NCBI RefSeq assembly: GCF_017487345.1
Contig: NZ_CP062006.1
Coordinates: forward strand, 2,238,001 to 2,302,000
From: Brevundimonas pondensis
Lineage (GTDB): Bacteria; Pseudomonadota; Alphaproteobacteria; Caulobacterales; Caulobacteraceae
Direction: 5' to 3'
Length of the DNA stretch: 64,000 nt
Shown: positions 40,771-50,111 of the stretch, one piece after another
How the letters are laid out: each line of letters begins with the position of its first letter
How positions within the stretch are numbered: position 1 is the stretch's first letter
The notes under the pieces: generated by a model
Told to the model about the DNA's origin: nothing
Database searches by the model: none
Seen by the model: only the letters and a program-made list of their open reading frames with translations
Position numbers and translations under genes: made by a program

Positions 40771-41375
40771 TGGTCCGTCCAGAGGACGATCTGGCGGCTG
40801 GCCTCGGCGGTGGCGCGATCGAAAGCGGCGACAATGGCCGACTGGCGGTTCTCGCCGGCGCTCTCGCTGACCGAGATGCGGTCCTCGGCCACAATGGTGC
40901 GGTCACCCGGTCGGATCAGGCGCAGCAGCACCACGATGTTGGCGTCCGGCACGGCGCCCGGCGCGGCGTAGGCCGCCTCGAAACGCCGCACGTCCACGCT
41001 CAGCAGAAGCCCGTCGCGCGTCAACGGACCGCCGCTCAGAACCGTGCAGGTCCCGCCATCGGCGAAAGCGTTGCGCAGGGCCTCCTCGAACAGGGTCTCA
41101 GCCGGCGACACCCAGCGCGCGCCCTTGATGTAGGCCGCCTCGGCCCCGGTCACCGCCAGGATGCGGTCGCCGCGCGCGGCCTCGGGGAAGTCCACCCGCC
41201 GCATGGAGACATGGACGTCCGGGCAGGCCGAGGTCGCGCCCGTTCCGGCATAGGCCGAAGCCCCGCCAAAGCGATAGAGCTGAACTGGATCAGGCGAGGC
41301 CAGCAGGGCGCAACCGGCCAAGCCCCCGGACAATGCGACCGACGCTGCAGCGATCAGAAGAGAAGAACGGATCAC
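40743..41375 (-). CDS. ABC-type transport auxiliary lipoprotein (PqiC/MlaB-partner type)
   Basis: A 210-residue lipoprotein with lipobox LAGC (residues about 19-22). The mature domain matches the ABC-transport auxiliary family linked to MCE systems: YRFGGASAYAG near the N-terminus, RMRRVDFPEA-like segment, EEALRNAFADGG, LLLSVDVRRFEAAY and ATAEASRQIVLW. Its start overlaps the end of mlaD, so it belongs to the same lipid-transport operon, probably anchoring the MCE channel at the outer membrane. Confidence 0.82.
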   Translation of the reverse strand: MIRSSLLIAAASVALSGGLAGCALLASPDPVQLYRFGGASAYAGTGATSACPDVHVSMRRVDFPEAARGDRILAVTGAEAAYIKGARWVSPAETLFEEALRNAFADGGTCTVLSGGPLTRDGLLLSVDVRRFEAAYAAPGAVPDANIVVLLRLIRPGDRTIVAEDRISVSESAGENRQSAIVAAFDRATAEASRQIVLWTDQQGFRATRD

Positions 41376-42310
41376 GGCTGCACCTCGATTTCCTTGGACG
41401 GCGCCTTGGCGATGAAATCGCGCGGGCTTTCTCGCACATTGTCGACCAACGACTGCAACGAGCGCGTCGCCTGATCCAGTTGGCGGATGGTGTCATTCAA
41501 CTGCGGCACCGTCTGCGTTCCGAAGTCGCCCAGAGGGCCTTCCAGGCCCGTGGCCGAGCGGTTGATCGACGCGATGGCGGCCTGGGCCTCGCGCGTGGCG
41601 GCGTTGATGTTGGCGATGGCCTGCTTGCCGTCGCCGTCGATCATCTGCCGCGCGCTGACGCCCAGGGCCTGATACTCGCCGACTGCCGCGTTGGCCTTGG
41701 TGATCGTCTCCTCAAGCTGCTGGAACATGCCCTTGCGGGCCTCCAGCTCGGCCGTCAGGGCCTCGACGTTCTTCACGCTGGACGAGAAACTGCGGATGTT
41801 GTCGTCCGACATGACCCGGTTGATCCGGTTCAGGGCGTCAACGGTCTGGGCCAGCACCGTGCCCGATCCGCTGAGCAGCTCGGCGATGGGGCTGGGCTGG
41901 CTCTGGATCACCGGCACGACGTTGTCGGGGTACTGGGTCTTCAACAGGGGGCTGCTCGGCTCGCCGGCCGTGATCTGGATGTAGTTCAGACCGGTGATAC
42001 CCTGAGGCTCCAGCTGCGCGCGCGAGGTGACGCGCACCGGGGTGGTGCCGTTCAGACGCACGCGGGCGATGACCTGATCCCCCTTCTTGGGGTCCAGGTT
42101 CAGGGCCGTGACCTCGCCGACGCGGATGCCGTTGAAGTGCACCTCGCCGCCCTCGGACAGGCCGCGCACAGGACCGTAGAAGACGATGTCATAGACATCG
42201 TAGTCGTTGTTGAACTGCAGGCGGGCCAACCAGATCGTGAACACGGCCAGCGCCAGCAAAAGGGCGACTGTGGCGATGCCGACGGCGGCGTAGTGGGCGT
42301 CTCTTTCCAT
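41372..42310 (-). CDS. mlaD: MlaD-type MCE lipid-binding protein
   Basis: A 312-residue protein with one N-terminal membrane helix (about 8-30), an MCE domain (about 38-115: YDIVFYGPVRGLSEGGEVHFNGIRVGEV ... PQGITGLNYIQITAG), and a long C-terminal helical region (about 150-300). The helical tail is longer than in E. coli MlaD (183 residues), more like the PqiB/Mce needle-type proteins. It forms the periplasmic hexamer carrying lipids between membranes. Confidence 0.9.
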   Translation of the reverse strand: MERDAHYAAVGIATVALLLALAVFTIWLARLQFNNDYDVYDIVFYGPVRGLSEGGEVHFNGIRVGEVTALNLDPKKGDQVIARVRLNGTTPVRVTSRAQLEPQGITGLNYIQITAGEPSSPLLKTQYPDNVVPVIQSQPSPIAELLSGSGTVLAQTVDALNRINRVMSDDNIRSFSSSVKNVEALTAELEARKGMFQQLEETITKANAAVGEYQALGVSARQMIDGDGKQAIANINAATREAQAAIASINRSATGLEGPLGDFGTQTVPQLNDTIRQLDQATRSLQSLVDNVRESPRDFIAKAPSKEIEVQP

Positions 42311-42325
42311 CTCGTCCCGCTCTCC

Positions 42326-43117
42326 TCAGGCGGCGCTCTGGTGAGCGGCGCGTCCGCGCGGCCCCAGGAAGTATTCCTTGATCCACGGATGATCGGAACG
42401 CTCCAGTTCCTGAACCGTGGCTTTTTCAACGACGTGTTTGTCGGCCAGGACCGCCACCTCGTCACAGATGGCGTAAAGGCTGTCGAGGTCGTGGGTGATC
42501 ATGAAGACCGTCAGATCCAGATCGTCCGACAGATCGCGGATCAACTGATCGAAGGCCGCCGCCCCGATCGGGTCCAGCCCCGCCGTCGGCTCGTCCAGGA
42601 AGATCAGTTCCGGGTCCAGCGCCAGGGCGCGAGCCAGACCAACCCGCTTGCGCATCCCGCCCGACAGTTCCGCCGGCTTCAGGTAGAGGGCCTCAGGCTT
42701 CAAACCGACCATGGCGATCTTCATCTCGGCCAGTTCGCGAATGGTATTGCGCGGCAGATTGGTGTGTTCGACCAGGGGCGAGGCCACATTGTCCAGCACC
42801 GTCAGCGAAGAGAACAGCGCCCCCTGTTGGAACAGGACGCCGGTGCGCCGCTCGACCTCGGCGGCCTCGGCCTTGGTCATCGCGTCGCGGTCATAGCCGA
42901 ACAGTTTGACCGTGCCGCCCTCGGGTTGCTTCAGGCCGATGATCGAGTTGAGCAACACCGTCTTGCCGGTCCCGGAGCCGCCGACGACGCCGAGCACCTC
43001 GCCACGCCGCACGTCCAGGTCGAGGTCCTGATGAATGACCCGATCCCCGAACTGGCTCAACAGGCCGCGCACCTCGATGACATTGTCGCGCTTCGACGTT
43101 TCCTGACGCGGCGTCAC
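42326..43117 (-). CDS. mlaF: MlaF-type ABC transporter ATPase
   Basis: A 263-residue ATPase with Walker A GGSGTGKT, Q-loop, signature LSGGMRKRVGLARALA, Walker B ELIFLDEPTAGLDP and the switch His in ITHDL. The SGGM and KRVGLARA form is the MlaF/MkL type. It powers MlaE, MlaD and the lipoprotein in lipid transport that maintains outer-membrane asymmetry. Confidence 0.94.
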   Translation of the reverse strand: MTPRQETSKRDNVIEVRGLLSQFGDRVIHQDLDLDVRRGEVLGVVGGSGTGKTVLLNSIIGLKQPEGGTVKLFGYDRDAMTKAEAAEVERRTGVLFQQGALFSSLTVLDNVASPLVEHTNLPRNTIRELAEMKIAMVGLKPEALYLKPAELSGGMRKRVGLARALALDPELIFLDEPTAGLDPIGAAAFDQLIRDLSDDLDLTVFMITHDLDSLYAICDEVAVLADKHVVEKATVQELERSDHPWIKEYFLGPRGRAAHQSAA

Positions 43118-44235
43118 AGGTTCAGCTCCAGGAAGATCATGGCGAAGACGGCGTCGAGGAAAATGATGGCGAAGATGGCCTGCACCACGGCCGCCGTCAC
43201 CCGGCGTCCCAGGCTCTCTACATCCCCGGCCACCGACATGCCCTGACGACAGCCGATAGCAGCCACCACCACGGCGAAGACCGGCGCCTTGACCAGGCCG
43301 ACCATCAGATGGGTGTCCATCATCGGGTCCTCGGTGATGCGCTGGATGAAGAAGGCCGGGCCATAGGCCAGCTCGCTCCAGGTCACCAAAGCGCCGCCGA
43401 ACAGCCCCGCCACCATGCCGACGAAGGTCAGCAGAGGCAGCATGATGAGCATGGCCGCCAGACGCGGAATCACCAGGGCCTGGAAGGGGTCCACGCCCAT
43501 GACCTGCATGGCGTCGACCTCCTGATTCATCCGCATCGAGCCGATCTCCGCAGCGAACGAAGACGCCGATCGTCCTGCCAGCAGGACCGAGGTGATGACC
43601 ACGGCGAATTCGCGAAGCACCGACACAGCGACCAGCTGAACCGTGAAAACGCCTGCTCCGAACTGGGTCAGCAGGTTGGCGCCCAGGAAGGCGATGACGG
43701 CGCCGATAAAGAAGTTGGTCACGGCGATGATGGGGATGGCGTCCAATCCCGCCCGCTCGGCCTGGCTGAACCAGGCTGGCCAGCGGATAGCGCCGGGCTG
43801 CCTGAGCGCCAAGCCCACAGCAACGATCAAGCGCCCCAGGAAGGCCAAGGAGAGCATGGCCTCCGCCAGGAAGTCATAAACCCCCAGGCCGATCTTGGCG
43901 AACGTGCGCGTCACCGGATGCGAGCGACGCGGCGGCGTACAGGATTCACGGTCCAGCTTCTCGACCATGGCGTAGATGCGGCCCGCTTCGGGGCGCTCGC
44001 TCCAGGCCGTCTCCGGGATGGCCTGACCCGTCGCCTGGGCCAGCGCGAGGGCGCCCGCCGTATCAAAACGCCCAAGCTCGGTCAGGTCCAGCGCGACAAC
44101 GGCGCGGCCAGCCAGATCCTTCTCCAGACGGTCGCCCTGCCGGCCGATGCCGGTCGTAGACCAGTCGCCCGACAGTCGCAGGATCGCCGCCTGCTCTTCC
44201 CCGTCCTGAATTTGATACTGTGCCGCCCGGCTCAT
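43114..44235 (-). CDS. mlaE: MlaE-type permease with fused STAS domain
   Basis: A 373-residue membrane protein. The N-terminal 100 residues (AILRLSGDWSTTGIG ... VALDLTELGRFDTAGALALAQATG) are a STAS-like domain equivalent to the separate MlaB of E. coli, here fused to the permease. The permease part has the conserved FFIGAVIAFLGANLL, EFAVVITSVLLAGRSASSFAAEIGSMRMNQEVDAMQVMGVDP and PRLAAMLIMLPLLT blocks. First gene of the operon. Confidence 0.93.
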   Translation of the reverse strand: MSRAAQYQIQDGEEQAAILRLSGDWSTTGIGRQGDRLEKDLAGRAVVALDLTELGRFDTAGALALAQATGQAIPETAWSERPEAGRIYAMVEKLDRESCTPPRRSHPVTRTFAKIGLGVYDFLAEAMLSLAFLGRLIVAVGLALRQPGAIRWPAWFSQAERAGLDAIPIIAVTNFFIGAVIAFLGANLLTQFGAGVFTVQLVAVSVLREFAVVITSVLLAGRSASSFAAEIGSMRMNQEVDAMQVMGVDPFQALVIPRLAAMLIMLPLLTFVGMVAGLFGGALVTWSELAYGPAFFIQRITEDPMMDTHLMVGLVKAPVFAVVVAAIGCRQGMSVAGDVESLGRRVTAAVVQAIFAIIFLDAVFAMIFLELNL

Positions 44236-44419
44236 TGATCAGTCTTCGACACTGGCGAAAGAAGGCCCATGGCAAGGCTTAGACCCAGCCGCGCCGCAGC
44301 TGTCAACGTCCGATGACTTCCCACTGGTCTGACCGACAAACTCGCCCTCCCTGCCTACGGCGCAGCTTTATCAACGTCGGTCGCGAGGTTTCGTTCAGCG
44401 TAGCGCCGCGCCGAAATCG

Positions 44420-45340
44420 TCAGCGCAGATAATCGAGCAACGACACCTGACGCAGCTGACTGACCACCTGGGCCGAAGCCTGAAGCGCGATCTGCGCCAT
44501 TTCCAGCTCGGTCACCGCCTGCGCCATGTTGGCGTCAGTCTTGCCTGACAGGATGGTGTCGATCGAGATTTTTCGCGTTTCCTGCGATTCAATCAGGGTT
44601 TCAACGCGATTCTGCTTGGCGCCGTTCTGCGCCTGGATCTCGACGATCCCCTTGGCCGCCGCTTCGAAGCGATTCATCTGGGCTGTCAGGAAGGCGCGCT
44701 GAGCGTCAGTCAGCTGACCGGTCAACGGCGTGGCCTGATGAAAGGCCTGAACGTCGCGGAAAACATCGAACAGGCCCTGGCCGATATCGCTGGCCAGGAA
44801 TCCGGTCTCCATGGTCACGGTCTCATCCAGCCACGACGTCTGCTTGAGCTGATCGTTCTTGAAGGCGTCGGCCGTCGCAGGCAGGGCCGTCAGGGCGGAA
44901 AGGTCGGCGACCTCCACCGAGCGCTGGTCGACCGAGCCCCCCGAAAACAGATACTTGCCCTGGTGCTTCACATTCAGCCCGTCCTGGGCGATCTGGAACT
45001 GAGATTCCAGCTCTGACATCAGGCCGTCCAGGCGCCCTGCGGCAATGGCGTTGGCGATGGCCAGACGGGCGGCTGTGGCGGCGTCGGCCACCCGGTCCAT
45101 GGCCAGATCCTGGGTCGTCAGACGATCGGCCACCGTCTTTGCAGTGTCGATGAAGCCCTGGATTCGCGTCTGGCTGGACTTCATCGCACTGATCGTCTCG
45201 GATCCGCGCCCAAAGCCGACCAAGTCTGTGGCGTTCTTCTTGGTGTTGACCTTGTTCTGCGCTTCCTCGCCGCGCGACTGCGCCGCCATCAGATGCATCA
45301 AGGCCGACTGGTAATTTCCGAATGTCGCTACGCGGTTCAT
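44420..45340 (-). CDS. flgL: Flagellar hook-filament junction protein FlgL
   Basis: A 306-residue flagellin-fold protein: N-terminal coiled segment MNRVATFGNYQSALMHLMAAQ with the flagellin-like helix region to about 150, and a C-terminal helix (NMAQAVTELEMAQIALQASAQVVSQLRQVSLLDYL) typical of FlgL. It joins hook and filament as hook-associated protein 3. Start overlaps the flgK stop. Confidence 0.9.
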   Translation of the reverse strand: MNRVATFGNYQSALMHLMAAQSRGEEAQNKVNTKKNATDLVGFGRGSETISAMKSSQTRIQGFIDTAKTVADRLTTQDLAMDRVADAATAARLAIANAIAAGRLDGLMSELESQFQIAQDGLNVKHQGKYLFSGGSVDQRSVEVADLSALTALPATADAFKNDQLKQTSWLDETVTMETGFLASDIGQGLFDVFRDVQAFHQATPLTGQLTDAQRAFLTAQMNRFEAAAKGIVEIQAQNGAKQNRVETLIESQETRKISIDTILSGKTDANMAQAVTELEMAQIALQASAQVVSQLRQVSLLDYLR

Positions 45341-47451
45341 CGCACCATTCCGATCAGCGTGTCGTACATTTCCGACGCCGCCTGGATAAGGCGCGCCGAA
45401 GCGTTAAAGGCTTGCTGATATGTCGTCATCAGCACCAGTTCCTCGTCCATGTTGACCCCTTCGACCGAATTGCGCCTGCCGGTCGCCTCGGTGAACAGGG
45501 TCTGGGCGCTGGTCGCCCGGTTCTTGGCGATGGTGGCCTTGCCGCCGATCTCCCCGGCCAGCTCTGAAGCGTAACGCGACACCGACATATTGCCGCTGGC
45601 CGCGCCGCCGGCGGCGGAGAAGGCCGCCGCGGTCTGATCTGCGCCCGCCAGAAGACGGGCGCCGCGCCCGTCGTTCTTGCTCAGCGCGGTCGTACCGGCG
45701 GCCGCCCCCAGGTTCAATTGCGCCAGGGCCAGCTTCGCCGGATCCTTGGCGATGTCGCTGCGCACCGTGAAGCCGTCCGCGCGGGAGGCACGCACACCCC
45801 CCAGGCCAAACAGCTCGCTCATGGAAACACCGGACGGAACCTGGGTTGTACGGTCCTCCAGCACCGAAAGGGTCGGCGGCGGATCGCCGCGCCCGGTGAA
45901 AATCAGTTCGCCCGACGCGTTCATGCTGAACGTCCCCTGACGACCGGCTCCGGTCACCGGATCATTCAACGCCGTCAACAGCTCGGCCACCGTACCGGCG
46001 CCGGAGGGAACGGTGATGGGTATATCGCGGATCTTGGTACCCGCGCCGTCCGTGAACCGGAAGGTCAGGGCGTCGCCAGTCGGAAAGCCATGCAGAGAAG
46101 CCGGCGTCAGACCAGTGTCATAGAGCGCAGGGCGGTCAGTCGAAACCAGGTCGTTCAGGCCGAAGTAATGCGAGAAGCCACGTCCGGCCTTGTTGCTCGG
46201 CGTCGTGGCGTCGTCGGCGATGGCCACGCCATTGGCTCCGCCAGCGTTAATGCTCAGCACCCCGCCTGCAAAGCTGGCCGTCGCGCCGCCCAGTTGGCCG
46301 TTCAGCGCGGACAGGAAGTTCGCTGGCGTGGTCGCCACGCCGTTGATGGTGATCGCCCCGCCCGAGAAATCGATCTCGGCCCGGTTCTGGATCACGCCCT
46401 GGTCGTTGACGATCGTCACCGTCGTCTTGCCTGTGAAGCCGGCCAGCGCCGTTTCCAGTGACTGCCCGACATTGCGGCCGTTCAGAACCGTCGGCGCCGG
46501 AACCGACGACGAGGCGTTGTGCGCCCGGTTCAATTCGTCCGCCAGCCGGGTCATCAACTCGGCCAGACGGTCGGCCGCAGCGGGGGCCTCGATGTCCCGC
46601 AGCTCCATCAAGCCCTTGATCTCGCCGGAGCTCAGACCTTCAGACAGGGCTTTCTTCTGGCCATTGGGTTCTGTGACCCAGATCTCATTGAAATTCGTCT
46701 CGGACGACACCGCGCCGGCACGGTTGTAATCCAGCCTGGCCGCCCCCTGCCCCGCCAACAGGATGCCGGCGCCGGTGCGGATCTCGATCCCGCCGACCGA
46801 GCGGGTGGTGATACGCACGTCAATCAGCCCGGACAGCTCATTGACAAGGGTCTGTTGCGCCGTCTCCGCTCCGGTGGCGTCGGCATCGACCACCTTGGCC
46901 TTGGCGATCTCGACGTTCAGCTTCTCGATCTGCTCCAGCAGACTATTGGCGCGTTCGACCGCGCTCTGGATGCGGCCATCGGCGTCCTCTCGCACCGCCT
47001 GGATCTGTTTGGCGATGCGTGCGGACTCATCGAACAGGGCCTGGGTCTTGTAGATGGCGTCCTGGCGCAGAGGCCCAGATGTGGCGTTCTCGGCCGAGGC
47101 GGCGAAGGCGGAGAAGATGCTGTCGATCTGCGAGAAGAAGCCACTGTCCGCGCCCGGATCACCGAACAACGACTGGATACGGTCATACAGTTCATAGCGA
47201 ACGTTCTGACGGCCGGCCTCCGCGCCGGCGTTCAGGCTGGCAGCCTGCAGGAAACGGTCGGTGGCCAGACGGATGCGCGCGATCTCGACGCCCGCCCCGA
47301 CGCCCTGGTTGGCATAGGACTTCTGGTCGGCGATCTTGCGGATATAGCCGGGCGTGTTGATGTTCGAGACGTTGTCCGAGATGACCCGCAACTGCGTCTG
47401 GGCCGCACTCATACCCGACGTGGCGTTGTTCATGATCGAGCTGAGCGACAT
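45337..47451 (-). CDS. flgK: Flagellar hook-associated protein FlgK
   Basis: A 704-residue protein from the ATG at 47451 behind a G-rich ribosome-binding site. N-terminal rod motif SLSSIMNNATSGMSAAQTQLRVISDNVSNINTPGYIRK and C-terminal EGVNMDEELVLMTTYQQAFNASARLIQAASEMYDTLIGMV identify FlgK, hook-associated protein 1. The central region is variable. The sigma54-type promoter at 47612-47626 should drive flgK-flgL. Confidence 0.94.
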   Translation of the reverse strand: MSLSSIMNNATSGMSAAQTQLRVISDNVSNINTPGYIRKIADQKSYANQGVGAGVEIARIRLATDRFLQAASLNAGAEAGRQNVRYELYDRIQSLFGDPGADSGFFSQIDSIFSAFAASAENATSGPLRQDAIYKTQALFDESARIAKQIQAVREDADGRIQSAVERANSLLEQIEKLNVEIAKAKVVDADATGAETAQQTLVNELSGLIDVRITTRSVGGIEIRTGAGILLAGQGAARLDYNRAGAVSSETNFNEIWVTEPNGQKKALSEGLSSGEIKGLMELRDIEAPAAADRLAELMTRLADELNRAHNASSSVPAPTVLNGRNVGQSLETALAGFTGKTTVTIVNDQGVIQNRAEIDFSGGAITINGVATTPANFLSALNGQLGGATASFAGGVLSINAGGANGVAIADDATTPSNKAGRGFSHYFGLNDLVSTDRPALYDTGLTPASLHGFPTGDALTFRFTDGAGTKIRDIPITVPSGAGTVAELLTALNDPVTGAGRQGTFSMNASGELIFTGRGDPPPTLSVLEDRTTQVPSGVSMSELFGLGGVRASRADGFTVRSDIAKDPAKLALAQLNLGAAAGTTALSKNDGRGARLLAGADQTAAAFSAAGGAASGNMSVSRYASELAGEIGGKATIAKNRATSAQTLFTEATGRRNSVEGVNMDEELVLMTTYQQAFNASARLIQAASEMYDTLIGMVR

Positions 47452-47611
47452 CAGCAGCCCCCCCCGCACGGGACCACCGGCACGGTCACGCCCGGCAAGC
47501 CTTGCTGGCCTGCGCGCAAATCTTGCCCGGCTTTCCGGTTCAGCCTTCTGGCCAACCCATTGATTTTCATAAACATAGACTTTCAGCCTCTGTGCGTTCG
47601 TTCCTCAAGTG

Positions 47612-47626
47612 GCAAATCGCGGGCCA
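47612..47626 (-). promoter_or_regulatory. Sigma54-type promoter of flgK-flgL
   Basis: On the minus strand TGGCCCGCGATTTGC matches the sigma54 consensus TGGCACG-N4-TTGC with correct GG-GC spacing and one mismatch. It lies about 160 bases before flgK. Sigma54 drives late flagellar genes in Caulobacter. Confidence 0.7.
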
Positions 47627-47762
47627 CGCCGGGCGGCGCCGGGCTCACCCGGCAAAAAGCGTAGCGGCGCGGCAAGAAGGGCCGACCTGGCCGCAACTGG
47701 ATGCGCCGACAGAACGATAGAAAATTCTTCTATTTCAATAGTATAACAAGGAGCGACACATC

Positions 47763-47777
47763 TGGCCCAAGGCTTGC
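47763..47777 (+). promoter_or_regulatory. Sigma54-type promoter of fliK-flgD-flgE
   Basis: TGGCCCAAGGCTTGC keeps the GG and GC core with the right spacing (two mismatches to TGGCACG-N4-TTGC). It is 63 bases before fliK. The 389-base region between flgK and fliK also holds AT-rich sequence (47715-47755) where an integration host factor or enhancer protein could act; no gene is seen there. Confidence 0.7.
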
Positions 47778-47840
47778 GAAGAGCCTGTCGAATAGCCCGG
47801 GCGCAGCAGGCGCCGATCCCTTGAAAGCCGCCCTGCGCCC

Positions 47841-49352
47841 ATGTCCGCACAAAGCGTCATGTCCGTCATCCTCCCCGCCGCCTCGACAGCGGCGGGCGCC
47901 GGCATGTCTGAAGACACGACGACCGACGGCGCCCTGTTCGCGAGCCTGGTGGCCGACCTTTCTGAAGCGGCGGACTCAACAGCAATCCCATCCGCCCCGA
48001 TTGAGGCGTCTTCGCCGATGTCGCTGGACGCCGACGTCTCCGACACGGAGGCTTCACTTGCTGACGCTGTAGCACCGGCCTGGCCGCCGATACCCGTGCT
48101 TGCGCCCATGATCCCCCAGATGGAATCAGATGCGCCGGCGTCGGATGAAGCCTTGGCCGCCAAGGTTTCCCAGGACCTCCTCGCCGCACCGTCCCCGGAC
48201 ACCGCGGCCCCGACGGTCGATGTTGAGGCGCCGTCTCCGGTTCTCGCCTCCGGTTCAGAAAAACCCATCGCGCCCTCGCAGACGGGACTTCAGGCCGACA
48301 CGCCCGAACGCCCGGCGTCGAACCAGGAACAACCGGCAGCGTCTACAGACACCCGGACTTCAGCCGCCCCTGTCCAGACGACGCAGACGCCCCCGCCCGT
48401 TTCGTCAACAGGGCTAGCCGCCGCCCTTGCGGCCGGCCGAGCGACGGCCGCCGTGATACCGAACATCGATGCAGCGGCGACGGATGCGACCGACACCGTG
48501 TCGGTGGAGGCGTCGGAGTCATCTCCAGCCGCCGCGCCTCAGACGACCACGAACGCATCAGCTTCCACTCTCCCTGTTCCGACGGCGCCGCAGCCCCCCC
48601 TCCGCTTGCGTGATCCACAAGGTCGCGGCGAGGATCGCCCGTCCAACGCAGCGGTGACCGCGGGGAACGACGCCCAGACCTCCAACGTCAGCAGCACGCC
48701 GGAAGCCACGACATCGAGCAGCCCCGCCTTGACGACGGGTCTCGCCTCGTCCCCCGCGCGCGGCGACGAACCGGCCGCCGTTCCCGCTGCTCCCGGCGAA
48801 GTTTCCGTGCCGACTGATGGTGACGCGGCGGCGCCCGCCCCGCCGCCTCTGGAAAGCCAGACCGGTGCTCCGGCCGCGAACCGCGACCTAGGTCTGTCGA
48901 TGCTGTCTCGCGCCACGATCGAGACCACGGCCCAGATCGCCGCCCAGATCATCAGGAAGCTGGACGGCCGCTCAACCCGCTTCGACATGGTGTTGACGCC
49001 CGAGGGTCTAGGCAACGTCGACGTCAGCATGGACATTGATTCCGACGGCCGCCTGACCGCGCGTCTGGCCTTCGACAATCCGGCCGCCGCGACCGATCTG
49101 CGCGCTCGCGCCGATGAACTGCGCCGTCAACTTCAAGAGGCGGGCTTCCAGCTGTCGCAAGACTCGCTGGAGTTCGCCGAACGCAATCCATCGTCCGGCT
49201 TTGGCGGCGGCGGCGGTTTCGACCGCGCCCCTGACCGTCGCGCCTTCGCCGGCGCCGCACGCCTGGCCGTCGAGGCCGACCTCGCCGCTCCGCCGCCTGG
49301 AGCCTGGACCTCACTCTCACTGACGCCTGATCGCGTCGATCTGAAAGTCTGA
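47841..49352 (+). CDS. fliK: Flagellar hook-length control protein FliK
   Basis: A 503-residue secreted ruler protein. The first 340 residues are low-complexity, Ala/Pro/Ser/Thr-rich. The C-terminal domain (about 365-440) has MVLTPEGLGNVDVSMDIDSDGRLTARLAFD and DELRRQLQEAGFQL, the FliK hook-control fold that switches export specificity. ATG at 47841. It is first in the plus-strand flagellar operon. Confidence 0.88.
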   Translation: MSAQSVMSVILPAASTAAGAGMSEDTTTDGALFASLVADLSEAADSTAIPSAPIEASSPMSLDADVSDTEASLADAVAPAWPPIPVLAPMIPQMESDAPASDEALAAKVSQDLLAAPSPDTAAPTVDVEAPSPVLASGSEKPIAPSQTGLQADTPERPASNQEQPAASTDTRTSAAPVQTTQTPPPVSSTGLAAALAAGRATAAVIPNIDAAATDATDTVSVEASESSPAAAPQTTTNASASTLPVPTAPQPPLRLRDPQGRGEDRPSNAAVTAGNDAQTSNVSSTPEATTSSSPALTTGLASSPARGDEPAAVPAAPGEVSVPTDGDAAAPAPPPLESQTGAPAANRDLGLSMLSRATIETTAQIAAQIIRKLDGRSTRFDMVLTPEGLGNVDVSMDIDSDGRLTARLAFDNPAAATDLRARADELRRQLQEAGFQLSQDSLEFAERNPSSGFGGGGGFDRAPDRRAFAGAARLAVEADLAAPPPGAWTSLSLTPDRVDLKV

Positions 49353-49354
49353 CG

Positions 49355-50056
49355 ATGGTTGACGCCGTCTCTTCCAATGCAGCCGCTGGCAAGATCAACA
49401 CCGGCTCGACCATGCTGGCCTCGAATTTCGAGACCTTCCTGTCGCTTCTGACCGCCCAGTTGAAAAACCAGGACCCGTTGTCGCCGGTCGATTCCAACCA
49501 GTTCACGGCCCAGCTGACCCAGATGGCCGGCGTCGAGCAGCAATTGCTGACCAATACCCTGCTCAACAGCCTGTTGCAGGCCCAACAGGGCGACGGTCTC
49601 ACCGGCGCAGCTCAGTACATCGGCAAGGAAGCCACGGCGGTCTGGTCCACAACCCGCTATGAAGACGGCGAGGCCAACTGGAGCTACGAATTGGGGGGCA
49701 ACGCCGCCTCGGCCACGATCCAGGTTCTGGACGCCAGCGGCAAGGTGGTCTGGAGCGGCGACGCCCCCGCCAAGACCAACGGCATGCATGACTTCAAGTG
49801 GGACGGCAAAACCACCGGCGGCGGTCAGGTCGACGACGGCGGCGTCTACACCATGAAGGTCATCGCCAAGGATGGCGCCGGCAAGGATGTGGACAGCCAG
49901 GTCATCATCCGCGGCCGTGTCACCGGCGTCGAAATGTACGACGGCAAGGCCTTCGTCACCATCGGCAACTCCATCATGCCCGTCACCAGCCTGATCGCGC
50001 TGGAAGAACAAAAGGCGGCGACCACGCCGCCCGAAACCCCCGCAGGGAACGCCTGA
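49355..50056 (+). CDS. flgD: Flagellar hook capping protein FlgD
   Basis: A 233-residue scaffold for hook growth: NFETFLSLLTAQLKNQDPLSP and FTAQLTQMAGVEQQLLTN at the N-terminus, then the FlgD Ig-like/tudor region (DASGKVVWSGDAP, HDFKWDGKTTGG, GRVTGVEMYDGKAFVTIGN). It follows fliK by two bases and precedes flgE. Confidence 0.93.
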   Translation: MVDAVSSNAAAGKINTGSTMLASNFETFLSLLTAQLKNQDPLSPVDSNQFTAQLTQMAGVEQQLLTNTLLNSLLQAQQGDGLTGAAQYIGKEATAVWSTTRYEDGEANWSYELGGNAASATIQVLDASGKVVWSGDAPAKTNGMHDFKWDGKTTGGGQVDDGGVYTMKVIAKDGAGKDVDSQVIIRGRVTGVEMYDGKAFVTIGNSIMPVTSLIALEEQKAATTPPETPAGNA

Positions 50057-50111
50057 TGACACGCGTCCCCTCTCTCATTCTTTCGTCATTCTCTCGTAAG
50101 GAAGCCCAGTC

